DNA of 64,000 nt from Neurospora crassa OR74A (lineage: Eukaryota > Ascomycota > Sordariomycetes > Sordariales > Sordariaceae), in the NCBI RefSeq assembly GCF_000182925.2, contig NC_026507.1, forward strand, positions 2,480,001 to 2,544,000. Direction: 5' to 3'. This document shows positions 1 to 15,329 of the stretch, piece after piece. Position 1 is the stretch's first letter, and every line of letters begins with the position of its first letter. Below the pieces are notes generated by a model that saw nothing but the letters and a program-made list of their open reading frames with translations, was not told the DNA's origin and did not search any database. Both the position numbers and the translations under genes were made by a program.

Positions 1-2585
1 ACCTACGTAATAGAGTTATCGGTTACTAGGCGGACTATAATATTAATTAAGGCGTTTTAGAGGGGGCCACTAATTTTAAATTTAAGCGTATTAATATAGC
101 GACGGCTATTAAACTTATACTAATTAATTAATTTAATAAAAGTAATAATAAAGCTAATAAATAATATACTACCTTATTTAAAATAGTCTATTTTCCGTAC
201 TACCTCAGTGTAAACGTTTAAAATAATATAATAAAAGTCGAGGTAAATAAAAATATTTTAAAAATCGGAGAGTCCGGTTAATTAAGCTAAGGTATTATAA
301 AGGTTAAATATTATAATATCAATTTTAGTCCGAATATAAGTATAAACATTATTAGAGAAGCGCTAGGAAATATAGAAGATATAGTCGGTTAAGGTCGGGT
401 AAATAATAAAGTTAAATATAAATTTAATAATTAATTAGGACCGCCAATTAGTATACTCTTCCTAGTACTTAGATAGCGATATTTCAGCGCCGCTAAATAT
501 AGGGGGTTCGGCGTTTCGTAAGCGGGTAGTAACGGAGGTATACGTAGTATATTAAGCCTAGGGTATCGGCGCTATAATATTGCTGTTTGGGCGCTAGGTA
601 TAATTCTTAATTTTAGTAAGCTGCTACTATACCTATTAAGCTTACGCAGTTGCAGTAGCAGCTTCTACTATAGCCCTAGCGAAGTCCTATTGTATTTAAG
701 AAGTAGCTATAAAATTTTGGGTTACAACGCTTTAAATTTAAATAACCGCCTATTAAACTTCTAGAGCCTCCTACTAAATAATATAAAATTCGCTATATAC
801 CCTACCAAAGTATTCTTTAATAATTATAAAGTAGAATTAAAATTGGGTAAGAATATCAAGGTTTGCTTTTAAAGTGGAGGCGAAGCTAGAGAGGTCCTTA
901 AAAATATTTATTACCGCTTTATAAATAAAGGGGAGGGTATTAAAGTAGAAAAGGGTACGGGTAATCGCCTTACGGGTAGGTACTATATTAAAAATAAGTA
1001 TAACTATACCTAAAAAACCTATAAAGTCGTTTATTATTTAATATAGGGCTACAATATAGGAATAGTCGGTAGTATAGGGTAAGAGTTGAGGTACTAAAAT
1101 TATTAGGGTTAGACTAATTATATAGTTAGGGTTGTCCTATAGGTAGTATAATAGTAATATAATATAAATATAGCGTTGGGGTAGCAAGTCTAAGGGTTTT
1201 TTAGAGGGTAATTATAGTAGGGTAGGGTTAGTTCGTAAATATAGTGTAATTCGGCTAGGATAGGGTAAGGTCGGTACTAATTTTAAGGTAAATTAAAGCG
1301 AAACGATTTTGATTGTTGGGCTATCGATTAGTAAAAACGGTATAATATATTGTTATAATACCGACTAAAAGGGGCTTGGAAAGGACGTAATATTGTACGA
1401 AGAGGAGAAGATCGGAAGAGGGTAGCGAAAACTCTGCTCTCGGACTATATATATAAGTTAAGTAGAGGTATAACTAAGGGACGGCTGGGCTTCGGTGCCG
1501 GAACGCTGAGGGTGCCAAGTTATTATTATGTGGTGCCGTGACAATAATCCGAAAAGGGCAACTGTATACAATCTTTTATAATCTAGTATACTACTTTTTA
1601 TATAGGTTAATATTGGAGTACTTTTGTAATTTAATATAGTTATAATGTAGTACTACCTTCTACTGCTTTTTATTTAACTCGAGGTTATATAGTTTATATA
1701 GGTTAATATTGGAGTACTTTTGTAATTTGATATAGTTATAATATAGTACTACCTTCTACTACTTTTTATTTAACTCCAGGTTATATAGTTTATTATAAGT
1801 ATAATTAAATTAAATAATAATATTAAAGTAATAATAACAGTATATTTTAATAACTTCGAAATATATAGTATTGAACGTAGGTTAGAAAGGGCGTGTAAAT
1901 ATAGTATTATTAGTAGGTACTTCCTACTTAGTATTAGAATTAAAGGAGGTATTATTAGTAAAAGTAAGGGATAAAGTATTTAAATCATACTAGTAATAGT
2001 AATAAAGTTGCGCCAGGGAGAGGGGTTGTATTAATAGAGGGGCTTTAAATAGTATTTAAAATACTTACTAGTAGTTAAAGGTAAATAAAATTAATTAATT
2101 TAAGTAAAATTATATATTTTAAAAGGGTTATTAATAGAGTAAGAAAGTGTGTGTATTGTATTGCATACGCTAGCTGTACTACGTTGCGCTGTGTGTGTTG
2201 TGTGTAAATAGCCGTGTGAAAAAGAGTGAATGAAACAATTAAGTTAGAGGGGATATTGCGTATATTTAAAAAATTCGATTTAGTGGGCAAAAACGGGAAT
2301 TTGAATATTAGGTGTCATCCAGCTGTAGTCCCACTTTTCTTTGTAGGGGAGGGTACGTGTAGGATTCAACAAGGTGCGGGGAGGCTTTCCTATTATCTAC
2401 TACTTATTATTACCTACTACTGTCTACTATTTAGTATTATAATTACTATATAGAATAAGAGGTATTAGTACGTTGGTTAGTAGTATAGAAAATGAAATTA
2501 TAATTCAAATGGAAGTTGCAAATACGTTAGGGACCAACTATAAGGGTAGGTAGGAGAGGGGTAGGAAAAGGGGAAGGAAGGGGGT
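1..2585. mobile_element. RIP-degraded AT-rich retroelement relic (3' part of a Gypsy-type element)
   Basis: Very AT-rich sequence in which every frame is broken by TAG/TAA codons and no gene can be read. The last about 200 bases (2390-2585) match the stretch just upstream of the LTR at 25716 closely, including a purine-rich tract of the polypurine-tract type directly before the LTR. This block is therefore most simply the 3' end of another copy of the Gypsy family seen at 15784-25922, continuing off the left edge of the window. A short less-degraded patch around 1390-1570 has a more balanced base composition and may be a separate later insertion; nothing in it was recognised. The mutation pattern is that of RIP (C to T and G to A in repeated DNA), inferred from composition and from differences between copies. 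Confidence 0.6.
1597..1788. repeat. Two-copy 96-base tandem duplication in RIPed DNA
   Basis: Two adjacent copies of about 96 bases, 1597-1692 and 1693-1788, each containing TATAGGTTAATATTGGAGTA. The few differences between them are nearly all A/G or C/T transitions, with one C/G change. They are nearly identical although the surroundings are heavily degraded, so the duplication may be recent relative to most of the RIP damage. Confidence 0.75.
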
Positions 2586-2790
2586 AATATTATAGGGCTA
2601 GCGCCCGGGTTATAGACTTTAGTTTTTAGAACTAGAATTATTATCAACTATAGTAGTATAAAGCGCGCAGCCTCAATAAAAACCTCTTAACGCTAGTAGA
2701 TCCGCATTTTATATAAACGTCTCCTCCTTTATAGAATATTAATCAAGCTATACGACCAGTACCCGTATCAACTGTGCTGCCCCCGTTACA
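2586..2790 (+). mobile_element. LTR of the Gypsy-A family (3' LTR of the left-edge element)
   Basis: About 205 bases closely matching 15784-15987 and 25716-25922 after allowing for transitions. Shared landmarks are the core GGGCTAGCGCCCGGGT, a GCGCGCAGCC block, a GTGGATCC-like site and an end resembling CCCCCGTTACA. It is preceded by a purine-rich tract as expected for a 3' LTR. The exact ends are uncertain by several bases because of RIP. No target duplication could be identified. Confidence 0.7.
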
Positions 2791-3263
2791 CCTTATAGCA
2801 ATAACCTGAATTGGAAAATTCAAGATTACTAGACAAAACGGCCAGTATTATATAACAGCTGTTATCTAGTAGAAACAAAGTACCTCTAAGGAATAGGGTA
2901 GGTGCGAGGAGGGATTCTCGTGATATATTACGGGTCTACTAAATATAATACAGCACCTAGGGTATACTAAAGCTTAATGTTATTAACAAAGCGGAAAAGG
3001 TTTGTAGGCTGGGAAAGGCCTACAGCCCGGAAGCTAAGTACTAGAAGAGAACAGGTGGCCTAAGGCATCGGCCAACTAGGGAGCGTGCCTCGGCTCTGCG
3101 GCTAGGCATCATATCCCCAGGCGCCAGACCCATTACACTCACATCCCAATGACTTAACTCTCAATACTCTGTTGTTCTTATCATTGTTCAACCCATATGA
3201 TATGGGAGCACTAGAAGCCCGGTGCAATACACACGATCTTTGATTTTTTGCCACTACAACAAC
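2791..3263. other. Intergenic: LTR flank and KGD2 3' region
   Basis: Transition from AT-rich repeat DNA to normal genic composition at about 3000. The part after 3000 is presumably the KGD2 3' UTR and terminator region. No gene or RNA feature was seen. Confidence 0.5.
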
Positions 3264-4805
3264 CTAAAGAAGCATCTTCCTGGGGTCCTCAATGTACTCC
3301 TTCACCTTAACCAGAAACTGGACAGCCTCCCTGCCATCAAGCAGCCTGTGGTCGTAGGTGAGAGCCAAGTACATCATGGGGCGAATTTCAACCTTTCCAT
3401 TAACAGCAACAGGTCGCTCCTTGATAGCATGGAGACCCAAAACTGCGCTCTGAGGAAGATTGATGATCGGGGTACCCATTAAGGAGCCAAAAACGCCTCC
3501 GTTGCTAATGGTGAAAGTGCCACCGGCCATGTCCTCAATGGTGAGCTTACCATCACGAGCCTGCGATAACAGTTAGTAAGGTAATATAAGCACTCCATAG
3601 GCGCGGGAAGCCGTACCTTTTTGCCCATATCAGCGATGGACTTCTCAATGCCAACGAGGTCCATGGCTTCAACATTGCGGACTACGGGAGTGACAAGACC
3701 CTTCTCGGTGGCCACAGCGACACTGATGTCAACATAGTCCCGATAGACAATGGTGTCACCGCCATTGGGACCCTCAATCGAGGCATTTACGGCCGGGATA
3801 TCGCGCATGGCCAAGACACATGCGCGGGAAAAGGCACTCATGAAGCCGAGCTTGACACCGGTCTTCTTAAGGATCTCGTCCTTGTACTGCTTGCGGAAAT
3901 CCATCAGGCCCGACATGTCAACTTCGTTGAATGTGGTAAGCGAGGCAGCCGTGTTCTGGGACTGCTTGAGACGCTCGGCGATGCGGAGGCGCATGCGGTT
4001 CATCTTGACCTGGAGGGTGTTAGTTTGACCGATTCACCACTCCGTTTGCTCAGGAGCCGTTTACTTACTCTGCGCTCCTCGCGATTGCCCAATGCAGCCG
4101 GGGCCTCCTTCGCAGGAGTACTCTCCTGTTTGGGGGCAGGAGTTTCCTTCTTGGCGGGCGTAGGAGCAGGAGCAGCGGCGGGCTTGGTCTCCTTCTTAGG
4201 CTCCGGAGCCTTCTCAGGAGCAGGAGCGCTGTCCTTGGGAGCAGCCTCCTTGCTCTCGGACGCGGCCGGCTTTTCGGCACCGCCCTCTTTGGGCGCACCA
4301 CCAAGCTCTAACCGGACGATGTCCTGGCCGACTGTGACAGTGTCCTCCTCATTGACGAGGAACTCCTTAATGGTACCGGCCTCGGGAGCGTTGACGGCAA
4401 CATCGATCTAGAACCCAGTGGCAGAAGCAGTTAGAAAGCAAATATATGTGCCGCTGGCGAGCTATGACCGTAGAAAGAGGCAGGACAGGGGGGCAGACAG
4501 CATGTGCTCCAAGCGGTCTAGGCTCCGACACCGGCACGGGACTAAGGAAGCGTCGTACACACCTTGTCGGTCTCGATGGTCGCGATCTCTTCGTCCTGCT
4601 CGACATAGTCGCCAACCTTCTTGTTCCACTGCTTCAAGGTACCCTCACTGATGGACTCGGCCATTTGGGGGACTTTGATGACCTGATCGGCGTAGGTGCG
4701 GACATGCTGGAACTGCAGGGGAAGCTGCCGGAGTGCGGGCGTCGCATTGCAGAGCGCGAGTTTGGGAGCGGCGCGAGCCGCAAGACGAAGACCTTTGTAC
4801 AGCAT
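3264..4805 (-). CDS. KGD2: Dihydrolipoyllysine-residue succinyltransferase, E2 of 2-oxoglutarate dehydrogenase
   Basis: Core E2 subunit of the mitochondrial 2-oxoglutarate dehydrogenase complex (TCA cycle); it moves the succinyl group from the lipoyl arm to CoA. Four exons on the minus strand: 4805-4563, 4407-4069, 4009-3617, 3560-3264. All junctions are GT-AG and in frame, giving 423 residues. An Arg/Ala-rich N-terminus ([15 protein letters not shown]...) looks like a mitochondrial presequence. The lipoyl domain follows with the lipoylated Lys in ETDK at about residue 81, split exactly by intron 1. Then come an Ala/Pro/Lys-rich linker (about 120-190) and the catalytic domain, ending with the active-site DHRLLDG (His about 396, Asp about 400). 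No peripheral-subunit-binding domain is evident, as is usual for KGD2. An in-frame ATG at 4889 would add 28 residues before the presequence and is not preferred. Confidence 0.95.
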
Positions 4806-5193
4806 AGTAGCGGGATGTCGGGCAAAGGAGCAGGAGTTGGTAGGGACGCAAGATAAAGATGTGCCTTTTGAGAGGTTTTGTAGGACCAAGGTTGGGGGGA
4901 ACAGCGTCGGATGAAGAACGCGAAATTGGCGGTTGTGATGAGATTTGTCGTGAGGCTACAGGTCCCGTTCTGACTCGGCGACAATGACGCAGCACCCAGC
5001 ACAGAAATCTGCCGGGACAACCGGAAAACTAACGGTCAGATCGTCTGCGACCCAGAGGAAGGGTACATTAACTCAATTGCATTTTAGATATCGTATAAGC
5101 TGTCAAATTCACTCCCGCATAATAAGCGACTCCCGCGCATTTCCAACAAGTTCTTGCACCAGCATATGTTTTGCACACAGTAGCTCTACGCGA

Positions 5194-5236
<43 letters not shown>

Positions 5237-6607
5237 GCTTTCTCCGCACCGCACGGCAGCGCAGCACACCAGCCTCACCGTACCTGTTACCTCTAGGTAG
5301 TGTAGTGTCCATGTCACACCTGTAAACTGAGTAAGAAGAAACTACACTAAGTAGAGTCCCCTACCAGCCTACCTAGAGTAGGTAAGCCTATCTGGCCGTC
5401 CTTCACGGCGTCACGGGGTCAGCCTCGCAGTTTGCTGGGACGGGGAACATCTTCTGGAAACCAAAGGAGCTATCGCAAGAATCATTCCGGGGTGCGACCC
5501 GGTAGCCTGCACGGTCCAGGGATCAGCCTGCACCGAACACCTCCATAGCACTTAAATTATCATTCCAAACAAGCCTCCCTAGGTTTTACCCTATGGACGG
5601 ATCGATGTTCCCCTCAGGCAACCGGTTTATTGTCAAGCATCACGCTTGAGTGTGAAAGGTACCCGAAAGACAGCAAACCTAACAATCTACGTATAGACGT
5701 ACAATTCCTATCATCCCATACTGGGCACCATTTTCTTAGCGTTCAAGTGCTCATCCATTTTCTATCCTATTGTCCGTACTCAGAGTACCCTGGACCCCCT
5801 CCCCAGCATGTGCGCTAGCTCGAGGCTAGCATGTCGTAGACGCTTGGACCTCTGGTTCGCTCATCCGTCCGGGTCACCGTTTACACCGTCGGAGTAACGG
5901 ATCTTAAATATGGGTGTCGGATCACCCAGGTCTCGAGGCTTTTAGACCGCATTGGTATTCATCACGTCCCTCGTAGGCAATTAGCGATTTGCCTAAGCAA
6001 TCTCAATCGATCAGGTTTAAGTTACTCTTGCCTACTATATGAATGTAATAGCAAATGAATAGGGACGTCATCGTAATCTATAAAGATAGGTAGTAGCTGC
6101 ATGTGCCTCCAATGGCAGTGTCCAAAGCACAGATTTGACTAGTTTTGGGTAGCCAAGCAAGACGCAAGGCTTGTAAGACTCGGCAAAGCAAAGATCACTT
6201 CCCTTCTTGGTATGTACCTAGTGGAGTGAACTGCGTACACAAGTAGACGAAATGTGAACCCAGTAATGTATATCGCCAGGTGCTGAAGTGATGATTTGTG
6301 CCTTAGGCAGCCACCCTCCAGTACGGAAGCGCGTCCTGCAAGCCCATCCAAATCGCCTGTGTAGAGCCCCCGGTGTCAACGTACCTCTTCCCAATTGCGC
6401 AATTGCGGATTCCCCCATCATTCCAATCTTATCCTACCATTCACCGCCTCAGCCCGAAATCGCACGACAGCCGATTATCACTTGTCTCTACCGTAGCCAA
6501 AGAGGTACGTGCTAAGCTGTTGGACAAAAAAGAATATACGCCTACAACGTACGTTTCGTCGAGCTCCACGAGCGGGACCCACGGTGAACGAGTCAGTTTA
6601 ATCCACC
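4806..6607. other. Long intergenic region with a poly-T tract
   Basis: Contains the KGD2 upstream region and a 39-base poly-T run at 5196-5234. No convincing coding sequence: the open frames are short and resemble nothing recognisable. Several TAGGTA/ACCTA-type short motifs occur at 5290-5390. No tRNA or 5S gene was recognised. Confidence 0.5.
5196..5234. repeat. Poly-T homopolymer (39 bases)
   Basis: Uninterrupted run of T about 390 bases upstream of the KGD2 start codon. As poly(dA:dT) it could exclude nucleosomes at the promoter; that is inference. The length of such runs is often misassembled. Confidence 0.9.
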
Positions 6608-7159
6608 ATGTCGACGCGACCGGCTGTCTTGTCAGTATATCCATGTCCTCCATTATGGCGACAAGAACAAGGATCTTATACCTTCTGTTGACAGGTCCCT
6701 TTACCGACGCTCACTGAAGCTCTCGCTCGACTGGGCTGTCAATCGCCAACTATGGCGCGGCCAGGCCCTCTACATTCGCTCCCTGTTCGAAAAGAACCGC
6801 GACGTCCACGATCCTAGGCAACTACGGGTGCGCAGCGCTTTTCACAGGATACAATTGTCTGCCCTAGCTGACCAATCGCCTTAGGTGCTCTTGAGAGAGA
6901 CGGAGAAGCTCCTGGAGCATTGGAAACATCCCGACCCCTTTGTTCCTCCACTTTCTCCCGGAGGCAAGCAGTCTTCCACTTGCGATCGAGTACAGGTAGA
7001 AGTCTTGCTAATGTCAATTAGGTTCAAAATACGAGAGGAACCTGTCTGCTCACGTTCTGGACCGTAAGTTTGCATCCATGTAATCCATCTGATCCATCAC
7101 GCTGCCAGCCGCTAATATCTCTGGCCTTGATCACAGCTCCTCCGCCGCTCAGGTTCTGA
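6608..7159 (+). CDS. NDUFB9: Complex I LYR-motif accessory subunit, NDUFB9/B22 type
   Basis: Accessory subunit of mitochondrial NADH:ubiquinone oxidoreductase (membrane arm), LYR family. The gene is split into very small exons. Clear exons are 6695-6827 (SLYRRSLKLSLDWAVNRQLW), 6885-6963 (ETEKLLEHWKHPDPF...SPG), 7022-7063 (SKYERNLSAHVLD) and 7137-7159 (PPPLRF and stop). The LYR motif, WKHPDP and GGSKYERN are family hallmarks. The intron 6964-7021 uses a GC-AG border (AG/GCAAGC), needed to keep GGSKYERN in frame. The 5' end is not settled: ATG at 6608 begins MSTRPAVLS, the kind of N-terminus expected, but joining it through the GTATAT donor after 6634 to 6695 is off by one base. The true first exon may differ, or the sequence may carry a one-base error. 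Convergent with H2A. Confidence 0.85.
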
Positions 7160-7622
7160 GAAATTGGACCGCATGTTGCCAACCGTCTATCGTTACTTTA
7201 TACAGATGGTCACGAATAGACACGTTCAAGCTGGTTTTCATCAAAGAATTCATGGGTTTGGTATGTCCCGTACATGACTTTCGGAAGCGGGAATCTGAAC
7301 CAGGCAGACAAAATAGCGGGGTAGCTGTTGAACATGAGCGCAGACTACAGCCGGTTCAGCATGGCGTAGTGCCAGCTATTGAGCATACTCGTCACAACGA
7401 ATGAACGAAAGTGAGACTGAAACCATGGAGATATTAACGGCACTTTTGATTGATGCTCAAAAGATATTCGCATTCATGACCCATCGCCGTTGACGGGGAT
7501 AATGTACAGCCCAAAGATGAAAAGCAACCGTTGACCCTAGACCGTGAACCCCAATTTCATGAACCCAACGTGCCAACCAGAAAAAAGGGAAGAGAAAACA
7601 GAAATTAAACTAAGCTCCGGCT
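7160..7622. other. Convergent intergenic region between NDUFB9 and H2A
   Basis: 3' flanks of two convergent genes. No other feature was seen. Confidence 0.6.
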
Positions 7623-11498
<3,876 letters not shown>

Positions 11499-12527
11499 GT
11501 GTTCTGTGACGGGGTGTTTCGTGTCTTTCCTCTCATTTTCTGTCTAGGGCATTAGGATTTGTTGGCATTTGGGTGTCACTTACGAGGAGACTTTTGGCCA
11601 GAGGTTCCAACACAATCCGCTTGGCGTCTCTTCTAATTGCAATGCGTTACGGATGGTCTGCTTTTTTTATTATCTTTGGGGGCAATGTCTTCTCACGGCT
11701 TATGGGGTTCTTGCGATTGTACAATAACATACCTTGACATCAGGGTTTCGGACGAAATGAAATCGTGCACATGATCAAAGAACAGAGCGTGGTTGAGCTT
11801 GATCAGTGATGGCGCCTTCGCTTCAACGACACCGGGGGGGGGAGAAAATGAACACCCAGCAAGGGCCCTCAAATGAATGGCCCTGTTTTGACCGACGAAA
11901 CCAACCATAACTGCCATGACCCCAAGGGCACCATCGCGGCTTTGAAACTCTGAAACGGAATTTGGCCCGATGTCACTGGGCATGGTTAGTGAGTACGTTC
12001 GTCAGAACTAGTCAAGCCCATGGTTTGGCCTCACAAAGAGAGGGTTCGGCGCTGGGCCGATTTGGCGAAGAAATAGTCGTTTCTCGTGGACGAGCCACTG
12101 TTGCCTATGGTGATCGTTGAGGCAAAAAGAGAGGGGGTTGCGGTTGGAGCACCGAACCGAGCGTTTATGCTCTATATTATGTAACGGGCTACGCAGGAGA
12201 GAGGTGTGATGCAGGAGGTGAAGACCTAACGGTCGACAGTCTGTTTCCGGCATATGCATCTCGACGTCGTGATGGGAGAGCTAGTTATAACCAGTCACTG
12301 CTTACACCAGAAAAGAACCCCCCTTTGATTTCCTGTTCTTTGGCATCTTTGGTTCCCTCTTTTCACATTTTCGCCCTTCCTGTGTACAAGCGTAGACTAT
12401 GCCAGGTGATATGTATGCACAGTGGAGGATCTGGCTCCCGTCGAATATTGATACTTACATCTTTGCCGCGGTACACCTCGAGGTCGTTCAGCCCAGGCAT
12501 TCCTGCTCACAAGTTGGTACCCAGCAC
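11499..12527. other. Convergent intergenic region between H2B and SQS1
   Basis: 3' flanks of two convergent genes. No reading frame of substance and no RNA gene was recognised. Confidence 0.5.
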
Positions 12528-14737
12528 TTATCCAAGACCTGCCTTGGATCGCTTGACAACCTGCTTCACAGGTTCCAAGATTCCCTTGTTATCCAAGCTA
12601 CCGAGACCCATCCCCTTACTCCATCCCATTTTTTCTAGCATGGCGCGGCCCTTGTTCTCCTGGCCTAATTCCGGGGCTGAGGCTCCCACAATTTCACCCT
12701 CACGTACTGAGACGGCTTGGTGACCGGAACGCCCACCGCCGCCACCAGACGGGGTTTTGTACGAGGGTTTGCCCTTCGCATCAAGTCGGTGGAAGTACTT
12801 CCGGTTAATTCGTACCGCTGCCTGGTCCACATGAGTGACCACTTCTTCACTTCGGTGTCCTTTGTATCTCAAGGTGGCTTTCGTGCGGTATAGAATCGGA
12901 CGGCGCTGGTCTCCCTTTCCCGTGGACTGAGATTTGATTTTAAACTTGTTGGCCAATTCGTGAAGAACCTTGCGAGCCTGTTTATCCATTGGGGGAAACT
13001 GGAGACTGGAAAAGCAGGAGTCATGTTAGTTGAAATGCACGCGAGGCTTATGAGGGAGGACGGAATGAAGATGATAGATGAACCGTTCCGAACTGCATAC
13101 CTTTCTTCTGTGGTGAGGAGAAATGCCACAAGCTCAGTTTTGATGTCGTCAAGTGTCATCCCAGTGAGATACTTAACGCGCAAGTCGTCTGGGTTGGCAC
13201 GTTTACCCAAAAGGCCTTGGGCACGCAATTCCTCCCGCTCGAGCTTGCGCTGCTTTTTCCTCTCTCGGTCTTTCTGCCATGCAGTCTTCAAAACTAGTTC
13301 AATCCCAGAGTCTGACACATTGAAGTTGGGAGGTTGTTTATTGCGCCGATTCCGTCCTGGCGGGATAAACCCGGGGTTGACCCATCCATCACTCAACTCG
13401 AGACCGTCAAATGCATCGGCCACTGCAGTGGCACTGGGAAACCCTTCGGTTCGGCTTGCACGCTTTTTATTCTTGGCCTTTTGGACATTGAAAGCCGCCT
13501 CCTCTGAGAACAAGACCAGTTCGTTGCTTCCCATGCCCAGTTCCTCTTGTTTAGCGAAGAGACGAGCAAGTGTCTCGTCGTCGATGTCTTCTTCATCAAT
13601 ATCCAGTTGCTCGTTTTCATCACTATCGTCGCTGGCGTTGCTACCACCTGTCTCAGACATGGCGTCCATGTCATCCGATTCGTCCCCAAAGTTGATAGAG
13701 TTCTCATTTCCACCTAGGTCCCTGCGGTTGGCGAAAGTCCTGAGGTGGCTAGTGAGTATGTCATCTCCATCGGAGTCGTCCGCAAGATTGGCGATATAGT
13801 CAGCCAGGATTTCATCCTCGTCATCATCCTCCATGTATTTCTGTGCCCGCTTCGAATCTCGCTTCGAGTCCCGCTTGGGGCTCTTTCGTTTGAATGCGGA
13901 CGTGGGCCTGCCTCCTTGCGCAGAAGTAGGCCTGGCTGCAATGACCACCTTCGTACTCGTGGAGGCTGCAGCAGTTCCGGTACTACCAACCATGGGTTGA
14001 CGAGTCATGTTGGTAGCATGGTTTCTTGGCTCGCATACCGGCTGGACTGTGGGTTGGACATGCGTGGTTCTGCCTCTGAAGAGAATAATCTCCTCACTCG
14101 AGTCGGAATGATCAGCAAGCGGCTGGCGATTTGGAATCGGCACGGGCGGTTGATCTGTGCCAACCACAGTTTCGTCCCGAGCTACGTCGAAAAAGAAGAG
14201 CTGCTCGGTAGCTTCAACATTCCCGTCTGTCTTCGCAACCGGGTCGATTTCGTCGTGAGTGCTATCGTTGCGGCTGGGCTCGGACTTTTGTACATCGATG
14301 CCTAGCGGCTTTGATTTTTCTCCAACGGCTTCAACCGTAGCTTCTTGAATCTCACTGAGCTGAAGCTGAATCTCCTCTGCGGTATCCATCCCAACCAAGG
14401 TTGGGGATGCAGGAGGTAACAACTCAGGCTGCTTGAGCGGCTCGATGTAGCCGGCACTCACAAAGTGGACAGGCTTCGTCCTGAGACTCGTACCCAAAAG
14501 TAGTTGATGGGATGTCGTGTTTCTGGCCTCATCTCGCATGGTGAATCCTAAGGTCGGTGTCAGATGGGCGACTGCATGAAAGTGGAAGAAGGGAATTCTA
14601 CCATGATTGCTCGCGGCTATCCCGGTGTTCAAACTTTCTGCGGTTGCAACGCTTCGTATAGTTTTCTGTGCTGTTGTAGCTCGCATACGGGCAGTTTTGG
14701 GTCCCGCATGTGGCCGTTTACCCTTCTTAGGCGCCAT
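12528..14737 (-). CDS. SQS1: R3H and G-patch protein, SQS1-like splicing factor
   Basis: Homologue of yeast Sqs1/Pfa1, a G-patch cofactor that activates the DEAH helicase Prp43 in spliceosome disassembly and ribosome biogenesis. Three exons: 14737-14602, 14547-13101, 13005-12528, 686 residues. The N-terminus is basic (MAPKKGKRPHAGPK). A conserved GFTMRDEARNT follows directly after intron 1. A long acidic, Ser/Asp-rich disordered region follows (around DDDEDEILADYIANL and NEQLDIDEEDIDDE). Near the C-terminus are an R3H domain (VLHELANKFKIKSQS...) and a terminal G-patch (NKGRAMLEKMGWSKGMGLG). Intron 1 (54 bases) is in frame and stop-free, with a CTGAC branch site; I treat it as spliced because removal restores the conserved block. 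An ATG at 14782 would add 15 residues; 14737 has the better context and family-like N-terminus. Confidence 0.9.
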
Positions 14738-15127
14738 GGCGGGCGTAGATGATGATGCTGTGTCTGGGTCAATGCTGGTCAAAGACGTTCACCTTTGGAA
14801 ATGGATGCTGGCGGAGACGGATAAGGAGCAGCATAGAAGAAGGTCTATACTAGAACCTGTGGCAGTGGCAAATTGGATATCAAGCAGTAGCCTAGAATAA
14901 GACTGGTACCTGTTATGATTTTCCGGCGCGGTGGAGGAAAATCTCGTTTGCCGTGTCGACGTAGCCAAAACTGCTTTCCGTTTCCGGAAACAGTGCTCCT
15001 GGGCCACTGGGCGTAGCGTAGGTAGGTAGCGAGGTAGGTACCTCTAGGCTACCTAATCAGATGGACGTCGTCGTGCGCGCAAGAGGGTCTTACAGTATGT
15101 AACGCCCTATACGTTGTGACCCCAACC
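14738..15127. other. SQS1 upstream region up to the repeat boundary
   Basis: Promoter side of SQS1. Contains clustered TAGGTA/ACCTA short motifs at 15018-15055. No gene. Confidence 0.5.
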
Positions 15128-15246
15128 TAGTCTCTGAACAGACCCCCTCTGCCTCCGTACCCCCGCCCCACATAGAATGTGGGTCTCCTCGAACTTTGTG
15201 AGAGGAGGTCTGTGTTAATTTTGAGCATTTCAGCCGTCAAGCGCAG
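15128..15246 (+). mobile_element. hAT-like left terminal and subterminal repeat
   Basis: Starts TAGTCTCTGAACAGACCC and continues through a GC-richer stretch with TGTGGGTCTCCTCGAACTTT, then AGGTCTG and AATTTTGAGCATTT...GCCGTCAAGCGC (15205-15246). The same sequence, inverted, closes the block at 53214-53340, and its first part is the left end of the small element at 55162. It marks the outer edge of the second AT-rich block. No matching right end was found near 26 kb, so this copy is either truncated or its right end has been destroyed. Confidence 0.7.
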
Positions 15247-15329
15247 TAAATCCTATATAAACTAAGGATTTTTCTTTTGATATACTTCTTTATGACAAAA
15301 TAGGAAAGAATAGTACAATTACAAATAAG

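Noticed and set aside
4025-4411. Ala/Gly/Ser-rich plus-strand frame
   Set aside because: Antisense of the Ala/Pro/Lys linker of KGD2.
12960-13799. 279-codon open frame on the plus strand, rich in Ser
   Set aside because: It is the antisense shadow of the acidic Ser/Asp-rich region of SQS1.
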